A stretch of 5,055 nucleotides of DNA from Rhizorhabdus sp. (lineage in GTDB: Bacteria; Pseudomonadota; Alphaproteobacteria; Sphingomonadales; Sphingomonadaceae), in NCBI GenBank assembly GCA_004297635.1, contig SCUQ01000456.1:1-5055 (forward strand), given 5' to 3'. Shown piece by piece: positions 1-5,055 of the stretch. The notes under the pieces were generated by a model that saw only the letters and a list, made by a program, of their open reading frames with translations, was not told the DNA's origin and made no database searches. Position 1 is the stretch's first letter. Every line of letters begins with the position of its first letter. Both the position numbers and the translations under genes were made by a program.

Positions 1-3000
1 CTGTCCTCCGGCAACATCTCGCTTTCATGGCAGCCCGAAACCCAGACGCTGACCGTCCATCGGGTGACGATACGGCGCGGCGAACGGCAGATCGACGTGC
101 TCGGATCGGGCCGTCAGTTCGAGGTGCTGCGCCGCGAAGCCAATCTCGAAAGCGCGATGCTCGACGGCATGCTGACGGCGAATCTCCAGCCCGAGGACCT
201 GCAGGTCGGCGATATCATCACCCTGGCGACGACGGTGACATCGTCGGACCCCACCTATCGCGGCCATGTCGAGGAAAGCGCCAACGCGATCTACGGCGTG
301 CCGATCGGCCGGCACCATGTCAGCGCCGAATGGCCCGCCGGCCTGCCGATCCGGCTGCGCCAGACCGAAGGGCTGCCGACACTAACGCCGCGCCGCGCCG
401 GGAACATGATGCGGATCGAGCTCACCACCGACGCGCTTCAGCCACCGCTGCTGCCCGACGGAGCACCAGCGCGCTTCCACAGGCCGCGCGTGATCGAGAT
501 GAGCGATTTTCGCGACTGGTCCGATCTCGCGGCGCTGTTCGCCCCGCTGTACGACACGGCGACGGCGATCCCCGCCGACAGCCCGCTTCAGGCGGAAATC
601 GCCCGCATCCGCGCGGCCCATGCCGATCCGGCGAAGCGGGCGGAAGCGGCCCTGGCGCTGGTGCAGGGGCAGGTCCGCTATGTGGCGCTGCTGATGGGCA
701 CGGGCAATTTCGTGCCGGCCGACGCCACCCTGACCTGGAATCGCCGCTTCGGCGATTGCAAGGCGAAGTCGGCGCTGCTCGTCGCGATGCTCCGCGCGCT
801 GGATATCCCGGCCGATCCGGTGATCGTCAACACATCGGGCAATGACGGGCTCGATGCGCGGTTGCCGATGGTCGGCTGGTTCGATCATGTCATCGTCCGC
901 GCGACGATCGGCGGCAAAGCCTATTGGCTCGACGGCACCCGCACCGGCGATCTGCGGCTCGACCAGATCAGGACGCCCGACATGGACTGGGGCCTGCCGC
1001 TGGTGAGGGGCGCGAGCCTCGTCCGCATGGCGCCCGAACCGCTCGATCAGCCCGCATTCGAAACGCTGCTCCGCATCGACGCCAGCAAGGGCATGACGAT
1101 CGCCGCGCCGGTCCATGCCGAGGCGATATTCCGCGGCGACGGCGCCTATGACATGTATGTGAGCGCGGCCGACCTGACCGCCGAGGCGCGCGATCGCGCG
1201 GTGCGCGATTACTGGAAGCGCCGCTACGCCTTCGTCGAGGTGACGTCGGCGAGCGGCACCTATGATCCCGACAGGCGCGAGCATCGTCTGGTGATGGACG
1301 GCAAGGCGAAGCTCGACTGGCAGGGCGGCGTCTATTGGCTCGTCGACAGCCATCTGGGCGACCGCAAGGCCGATTTCGAGCGCGACGCCGGCGAAAATCG
1401 CGATGCGCCTTTCGGTGTCACCTATCCCTATTTCAGACGCTCGACCGAGACGATCCTGCTGCCGCCGGGCGTCGTGCCCGACGACGCCACGGTCGCCGTG
1501 ACCGCCGCCGGGGTCGAATATCGGCGCAGTTCGCGCCTGACCGGCAACGTCTTCACGGTGGAGGCCAGCAGCCGCAGCCTCGCCGCCGAATTTCCGGCGA
1601 GCGAAGCCGCATCGGCGCAGACGGCGCTCCGCGCGCTGGCCGATCGCTATGTCGCGGTGCGGGCCGGGAAAGACTATGCCCGCACCGCGGACGAAATCCG
1701 CGAGAAACTATCGCAGCGGCCCAAGACCACGGACGAATGGCGGGAGCGCGCGGACCTGTTGATCGATCAGCGCGATTATCCGGGTGCGATCGCCGCGCTG
1801 GACAAGCTGCTGGCCGCCTCGCCGCGCGACATCCGTGCCCTTGTCACCAGGGGGCTGGCCCACATGCAGCAGGAGAACCATGCGGCCGCGGACAAGGATT
1901 TCCGCGCCGCCGAGGCGATCGACCCCGACGCGCCGGTACTGGCCAGCGCGCAGGCGCGGCTGGCCGAGAGCCAGGACCGCTTCCAGGATGCGGTTCCTTA
2001 TTATGACCGGGCGATAAAAGCCTCGCCCGACGACGCCCAGCTGCTCGGCGACCGGGCGCTGGTGCTGTTCAGGCTCGGAGACCATCCGGGGGCGCTGCGC
2101 GATTCCGCCCGGGCCATAAAGGCGCATCCCGACTGGACCGGGATGTACATGCTTCGTGCGAGCATCTTCAGCGAGATGGGCAAGGCAGATGAGGCTGCGG
2201 CACAAGCCGCCGCCCTGGCAGCCGCCAATCCGACCGATGAGAAGGCCCTCGGCGCCGTGGTCGCTATCTATCGCGAGCTCGACCGAAACGAGGATGCGTT
2301 GCGCGCGATCGACAAGCTTATCGCGCTCAAACCCAGCGCCGCTGCCTATATCGACCGCCACTATCTGCGCCGCTGGGGCGACAGCGCCGGACGGCGGACC
2401 GATGTCGAAGCGGCGTTGCGGCTGGACCCCCGCCATGTCGACGCCCTCCGCGCCGACGCAACCCTCCGGCAACGCGATCGGGACATGGCCGGCGCGCTGG
2501 CGACATTGACCACCGCCCTGGCGATCAAGCCGGACGACAGCGACCTGCTCGCCACCAGAGGACAGGTCCAGTTCCTGATGGGGCGCCCGCGCGAGGCAGC
2601 GCGGGATTTTGCGGCGGCTCGCCGCGCCGCCACGACATCGGACGATTTCAATGCCGTCTGCTGGGGCGGCGCCCTCGCCGGCATGGACCTTCCAGCCGCG
2701 CTGGCCGATTGCGACAGATCCATCGCGCTGGACAAGGATAATTACGCGCCGCTCGATACCCGGGGCTTCATATTGCTCAAGCTCGGGCGGCACGACGAAG
2801 CGATCGGCTTCTACAATCGTGCTCTGGCGATCGATCCGGCCCTGTCGGAATCGCTGTACGGCCGGTCGCTGGCCTGGACCCATAAAGGCGATCCGGACAA
2901 GGCACGCGCCGACCGCGACGCCGCGCTGAAGCTCGATCCCGATATCGAGGACGCCTTCGGCTTCTACGGCATCGCCCCGCCCGTCGTGGTGGCGGACAAC

Positions 3001-4311
3001 AGGCCGGATCAGGCGGCCGCCCGGACACGGGATGGAGACGCCGGGGCCGACCGGCCGCTGGACGGGTTCACCCGGCGCGGAATGGATCTGCTCGGCGACA
3101 TGGACTTCGACGGTGCGCTGGCCGCCTTCGAGGCGGCGGTCAGGAAGGATGGCAGCAACGCACGGGCGCTCGCCGGGCGAGGCTTCGTCAGGGCCTGGCG
3201 GGACGATCTGGAGGCGGCCACGCGCGATATCAATGCCGCCGCCGTGATGGAGCCCGATGACGGCTATGTCCTGCGGACACGCGGCTGGCTGGCGCAGAAA
3301 CAGCAGCGCTACGCGGAAGCGCTCCATTTCTACACGCGCGTTCTCCAACAGCAGCCAGACGATCACACCACTTATGGGTGGCGCGCCGAGGTCTATCGCG
3401 AGGTCGGGGACGACAAGGCCGCGCTCCGCGACTCGGACATGGCGACGAAGCTGAGGCCGACCTGGGCCGACATGTATTTCCTGCGCGCCAGGATTTATCT
3501 GAAGTCGGACCAGCCGGCCAAGGCGTTCGCCGAAGCGCGAGCGGCCATCGCCGCCAGTCCGCAGAACAGCTTCGCCCATTATCAGGCCGCCATCATCTTC
3601 AACGAAGGGGGCAGACGGGACGACGCCATGAAGGCGATCAATCGCGCGATCGAGATCGAGCCTCGCGCCGATCTGTTCATGGGCCGCAGGTTGATGCGCG
3701 CCGAGGGCGACAAGGCCGGACAACGACAGGATGTGGAAGCGGCGCTTCGCTTCGATCCGGCGCATCGGGGCGCCCTGCGGGAGAAGGCCTTTCAGCAGGA
3801 AGAGGATGACGACATCACCGGCGCGGTGGCGACATTGTCGCTGGCGCTGCGATCCGATCTGGACAGTTCCGAACTCCTCACGCTGCGCGGACAATTGCTG
3901 GCGACGCTGAAGCGCGACGACGAAGCCGTCCGCGATTTTGCGGCCGCGCGCGCCAATGCGAAGGAGCCTGAAGATCTCAACCTGCTATGCTGGAACCACG
4001 CGATCACCGACGTGGACCTGCCGGTCGCCCTGCGCGACTGTCAGGCCGCGCTCGCCAAGGCGCCCGACGAGCGGATGAGCTTGCGCAGCCAGGGGCTGGT
4101 GCAGCTCAAGCTGGGGCAGGTCGACGATGCGATCACATCCTACGGCCGCGCATTGGCGATCAAGCCGAATGACGCCTACACGCTCTACGCCCGGGCGGAG
4201 GCGTGGAAGCGCAAGGGCGACGCGGCAAAGGCCGCCAGCGATAGCGCGGCAGCGACGAAGATCGATCCGAACATCATCGAAAATGCCAGGAAGATGGGCC
4301 TGGTGATATAG
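1..4311 (+). CDS. DUF3857 / transglutaminase-like protein with about 24 TPR repeats (5' partial)
   Basis: The frame is open from the first base to a TAG at 4309-4311, giving 1436 visible residues. The GTG at 64 is probably not the start, because in-frame sequence of the same DUF3857 style continues upstream (SLSWQPETQTLTVHRV). Layout in window codons: about 1-190 DUF3857-like beta domain; about 200-320 transglutaminase-like core with GDCKAKS (Cys253), FDHVIV (His296) and WLDGT (Asp311); about 345-560 a second beta-rich region typical of these proteins; about 578-1434 TPR hairpins in two 12-repeat modules. TPR units end in the usual ALAIKP or ALKLDP style. Related proteins are usually exported or envelope-associated, but the N-terminus and any signal peptide lie outside the window, so location is inferred. 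The substrate is unknown; the fold could be a protease, a peptide-modifying enzyme or a binding domain. The gene converges on dnaJ with a six-base gap. The domain assignment is firm, the biological role is not. Confidence 0.93.
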   Translation: MSSGNISLSWQPETQTLTVHRVTIRRGERQIDVLGSGRQFEVLRREANLESAMLDGMLTANLQPEDLQVGDIITLATTVTSSDPTYRGHVEESANAIYGVPIGRHHVSAEWPAGLPIRLRQTEGLPTLTPRRAGNMMRIELTTDALQPPLLPDGAPARFHRPRVIEMSDFRDWSDLAALFAPLYDTATAIPADSPLQAEIARIRAAHADPAKRAEAALALVQGQVRYVALLMGTGNFVPADATLTWNRRFGDCKAKSALLVAMLRALDIPADPVIVNTSGNDGLDARLPMVGWFDHVIVRATIGGKAYWLDGTRTGDLRLDQIRTPDMDWGLPLVRGASLVRMAPEPLDQPAFETLLRIDASKGMTIAAPVHAEAIFRGDGAYDMYVSAADLTAEARDRAVRDYWKRRYAFVEVTSASGTYDPDRREHRLVMDGKAKLDWQGGVYWLVDSHLGDRKADFERDAGENRDAPFGVTYPYFRRSTETILLPPGVVPDDATVAVTAAGVEYRRSSRLTGNVFTVEASSRSLAAEFPASEAASAQTALRALADRYVAVRAGKDYARTADEIREKLSQRPKTTDEWRERADLLIDQRDYPGAIAALDKLLAASPRDIRALVTRGLAHMQQENHAAADKDFRAAEAIDPDAPVLASAQARLAESQDRFQDAVPYYDRAIKASPDDAQLLGDRALVLFRLGDHPGALRDSARAIKAHPDWTGMYMLRASIFSEMGKADEAAAQAAALAAANPTDEKALGAVVAIYRELDRNEDALRAIDKLIALKPSAAAYIDRHYLRRWGDSAGRRTDVEAALRLDPRHVDALRADATLRQRDRDMAGALATLTTALAIKPDDSDLLATRGQVQFLMGRPREAARDFAAARRAATTSDDFNAVCWGGALAGMDLPAALADCDRSIALDKDNYAPLDTRGFILLKLGRHDEAIGFYNRALAIDPALSESLYGRSLAWTHKGDPDKARADRDAALKLDPDIEDAFGFYGIAPPVVVADNRPDQAAARTRDGDAGADRPLDGFTRRGMDLLGDMDFDGALAAFEAAVRKDGSNARALAGRGFVRAWRDDLEAATRDINAAAVMEPDDGYVLRTRGWLAQKQQRYAEALHFYTRVLQQQPDDHTTYGWRAEVYREVGDDKAALRDSDMATKLRPTWADMYFLRARIYLKSDQPAKAFAEARAAIAASPQNSFAHYQAAIIFNEGGRRDDAMKAINRAIEIEPRADLFMGRRLMRAEGDKAGQRQDVEAALRFDPAHRGALREKAFQQEEDDDITGAVATLSLALRSDLDSSELLTLRGQLLATLKRDDEAVRDFAAARANAKEPEDLNLLCWNHAITDVDLPVALRDCQAALAKAPDERMSLRSQGLVQLKLGQVDDAITSYGRALAIKPNDAYTLYARAEAWKRKGDAAKAASDSAAATKIDPNIIENARKMGLVI
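580..960 (+). other. Transglutaminase-like catalytic core (domain within the large CDS)
   Basis: The segment holds VRYVAL, then an Arg-Phe-Gly-Asp-Cys-Lys motif with the nucleophile-position Cys253 (TGC 757-759), followed by a Ser/Ala/Leu-rich helix of the usual kind (ALLVAMLRALDIPAD). His296 (CAT 886-888) lies in FDHVIV and Asp311 (GAC 931-933) in YWLDGT. This order and spacing match the Cys-His-Asp triad of bacterial transglutaminase-like domains that follow DUF3857. All three residues are present, so nothing in the sequence suggests a dead enzyme. The domain borders are approximate and the reaction catalysed cannot be told from sequence. Confidence 0.85.
1744..2973 (+). repeat. TPR module A, first copy of a 12-hairpin duplicated unit
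   Basis: Twelve TPR-like hairpins of 31-37 residues follow one another here, most ending in a Pro-capped helix (AAEAIDP, RAIKASP, RAIKAHP, KLIALKP, TALAIKP, RALAIDP, AALKLDP). The seventh is degenerate and carries a GDxAGxRxDVEAALRxDPxH signature at 2377-2436. The tenth is short and holds CW at 2659 and DC at 2707, with cysteines 17 residues apart. The module ends in a short DIEDAFGFYGI cap. Every position aligns without a gap to module B at an offset of 1329 bases. Such solenoids usually bind proteins or peptides; the ligand is unknown. Confidence 0.88.
2974..3072 (+). other. Linker between the two TPR modules
   Basis: Thirty-three residues join the modules. They are rich in Pro, Asp, Arg, Ala and Gly (begins APPVVVADNRPD), contain no TPR pattern and are probably disordered. 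They have no counterpart after module B, where the protein ends two codons past the aligned region. The linker therefore marks the seam of the duplication. Confidence 0.75.
3073..4302 (+). repeat. TPR module B, second copy of the duplicated unit
   Basis: This is the second set of twelve hairpins, in the same order and register as module A. Landmarks all sit exactly 1329 bases after their partners: the GDxAGxRxDVEAALRxDPxH signature at 3706 (2377 in A), RDFAAAR at 3931 (2602 in A), the cysteines at 3988 and 4039 (2659 and 2710 in A), and the terminal IDP at 4261 (LDP at 2932 in A). By hand count, 44 of 94 residues are identical over the last 94 before the end cap and 26 of 94 over the first 94. 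The protein stops just after the cap motif (KMGLVI), so module B forms the C-terminus. Confidence 0.88.
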
Positions 4312-4317
4312 GAAAGG
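4312..4317. other. Six-base gap between convergent stop codons
   Basis: Only GAAAGG separates the TAG of the TPR gene from the TAG of dnaJ on the other strand. There is no room for a dedicated terminator, and no strong GC hairpin followed by a T tract is seen on either strand nearby. Each transcript must end inside the other gene or by another mechanism such as Rho. Confidence 0.9.
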
Positions 4318-5055
4318 CTAATCCGTCAGATCTTCCCACACGCCCTTCAGCCGCGCGAAGAAGCCGCTCGACTGGGGGCTCTCGTCGCCGGTCTCGGTGG
4401 CGCGGAATTCCTCCAGCAGCTCCTTCTGCCGCGCGCTGAGCTTCGTCGGCGTCTCGACCTCGACCTGGATCACCAGATCGCCATGGCCGCGGCCGTTGAG
4501 CACCGGCATGCCCGCGCCGCGCTGCCGGATCTGCTTGCCGGACTGGATGCCAGCAGGAATGCGGATCTCGTGGCGGGCCTTGTCGAGCCCCGGCACCTCG
4601 ATCGTGCCGCCCAGCGCGGCGGTGGTGAAGCTGATCGGCGCGCGGGCGAACAGGGTGGTGCCGTCCCGCTGGAACAGCGCATGTTCGCGCAGGTGGAGGA
4701 AGATGTAGAGATCGCCGGGCGGGCCACCGCGGGCCCCGGCCTCCCCCTCGCCCGACAGGCGGATGCGGGTGCCGTCGTCGACGCCGGCGGGTATCCCGAC
4801 ATCGAGCGTCTTGGTTTTCTCGATCCGCCCTTCGCCCCGGCAATCGGCGCACGGGTCCGAAATCACCTGGCCGGCGCCATGACAGGCCGGACAGGTGCGC
4901 TCGACCACGAAGAAGCCCTGTTGCGCGCGGACCTTGCCGTGGCCGCCGCAGGTCTTGCAATGCTGGGTGCCGGTGCCGGGCTTCGCCCCGGTTCCTTCAC
5001 AGCTCTCGCAGGACGCCGCGACATCGACCGTGACAGTCGCCTGCTTGCCGGCATA
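4318..5055 (-). CDS. dnaJ: Chaperone protein DnaJ (Hsp40), C-terminal 245 residues (5' partial)
   Basis: DnaJ delivers unfolded clients to DnaK in the cytoplasm and stimulates its ATPase. Reading in from the window edge, the visible part starts in the run-up to the zinc domain (YAGKQATVTVDVAASC). It then shows four zinc motifs (CESCEGTG, CKTCGGHG, CPACHGAG, CADCRGEG), the QGFF spacer between motifs two and three, and the substrate-binding C-terminal domain with IPAGVDDGTRIRLSGEGEAG, PPGDLYIF and TTAALGG. It ends FFARLKGVWEDLTD before a TAG at 4318-4320. The frame is open to the window edge. The GTG at 4906-4908 is an internal Val, not a start, because two zinc motifs lie upstream of it in frame. 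Compared with usual DnaJ lengths of about 370-385 residues, some 130 N-terminal residues (J domain with HPD, Gly/Phe region) are outside the window. All eight zinc cysteines are intact, so this is a type I DnaJ rather than CbpA or another J protein. Confidence 0.97.
   Translation of the reverse strand, partial: YAGKQATVTVDVAASCESCEGTGAKPGTGTQHCKTCGGHGKVRAQQGFFVVERTCPACHGAGQVISDPCADCRGEGRIEKTKTLDVGIPAGVDDGTRIRLSGEGEAGARGGPPGDLYIFLHLREHALFQRDGTTLFARAPISFTTAALGGTIEVPGLDKARHEIRIPAGIQSGKQIRQRGAGMPVLNGRGHGDLVIQVEVETPTKLSARQKELLEEFRATETGDESPQSSGFFARLKGVWEDLTD
4828..5010 (-). other. DnaJ cysteine-rich zinc-binding domain
   Basis: Four CxxCxGxG motifs lie in sequence, at visible residues 16-23, 33-40, 55-62 and 69-76. 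In the DnaJ family motifs 1 and 4 bind one zinc and motifs 2 and 3 the other. All eight cysteines are present and spacing between motifs is normal. Confidence 0.95.

Noticed and set aside
64..66. GTG at 64 as the start of the large protein
   Set aside because: The frame is open to base 1 and the upstream codons read as part of the DUF3857 domain. No purine-rich ribosome binding site precedes it at a suitable distance.
27..845. Open frame of 272 codons in another forward frame at the start of the large CDS
   Set aside because: It overlaps the DUF3857 and transglutaminase coding frame completely and gives a low-complexity Arg/Ala/Pro-rich product. It is a by-product of GC-rich codon use.
1708..3894. 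Long antisense open frame of 728 codons opposite the TPR region, and a similar one at 382-1353
   Set aside because: Both lie in exact register with the sense codons, where an antisense stop needs a sense TTA, CTA or TCA codon. These codons are rare in high-GC genes; both frames end opposite a rare CTA Leu codon (1708 and 382). The translations show no domain and are rich in Arg, Gly and Ala, as expected of a shadow.
4286..4303. Possible terminator hairpin CCAGG / CCTGG at the end of the TPR gene
   Set aside because: The stem is only five base pairs with an eight-base loop, lies inside the coding sequence and is not followed by a T tract. It is likely chance.
4318..4908. A separate 196-residue protein starting at GTG 4908
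   Set aside because: The same frame continues upstream through two more DnaJ zinc motifs and the QGFF spacer, so this GTG is an internal valine of dnaJ.
4274..4960. Second minus-strand open frame of 228 codons overlapping dnaJ
   Set aside because: It is out of frame with the clear DnaJ reading frame and gives an Arg/Pro/Gly-rich sequence with no recognisable domain.

Overview
The window reads as chromosomal DNA of a high-GC alphaproteobacterium, most likely a member of the Sphingomonadaceae. This assignment is inferred from the GC-rich codon use, the style of the DnaJ sequence and the kind of TPR protein present; no database search was possible. It is almost wholly coding and holds the parts of two genes that meet tail to tail. 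Both genes run off the window, so neither start codon, promoter nor ribosome binding site is visible.

Positions 1-4311 (+) carry the C-terminal 1436 residues of one very large protein. It begins inside a DUF3857-type beta-rich domain. A transglutaminase-like cysteine-protease fold with an apparently intact Cys-His-Asp triad (Cys253, His296, Asp311, counted from the first codon of the window) follows, then a second beta-rich stretch, then about 24 TPR-like helical hairpins. The TPR part is two copies of a 12-hairpin module of about 410 residues. They align without a gap at an exact period of 1329 bases (443 codons) and are joined by a 33-residue Pro/Asp/Arg/Ala-rich linker. The only cysteines in the visible protein are the catalytic one and one pair per module at matching positions.

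Positions 4318-5055 (-) carry the C-terminal 245 residues of the Hsp40 co-chaperone DnaJ: all four zinc-binding CxxCxGxG motifs, the substrate-binding and dimerisation region, and the stop codon. The J domain and the Gly/Phe region lie beyond the window edge.

The two stop codons are separated by only six bases (4312-4317), with no convincing intrinsic terminator. Nothing in the sequence links the functions of the two genes; they are convergent, not an operon. No RNA gene, mobile element, CRISPR array or stretch of noncoding DNA longer than six bases was seen. The most interesting content is the internally duplicated TPR architecture with its conserved cysteine pairs.
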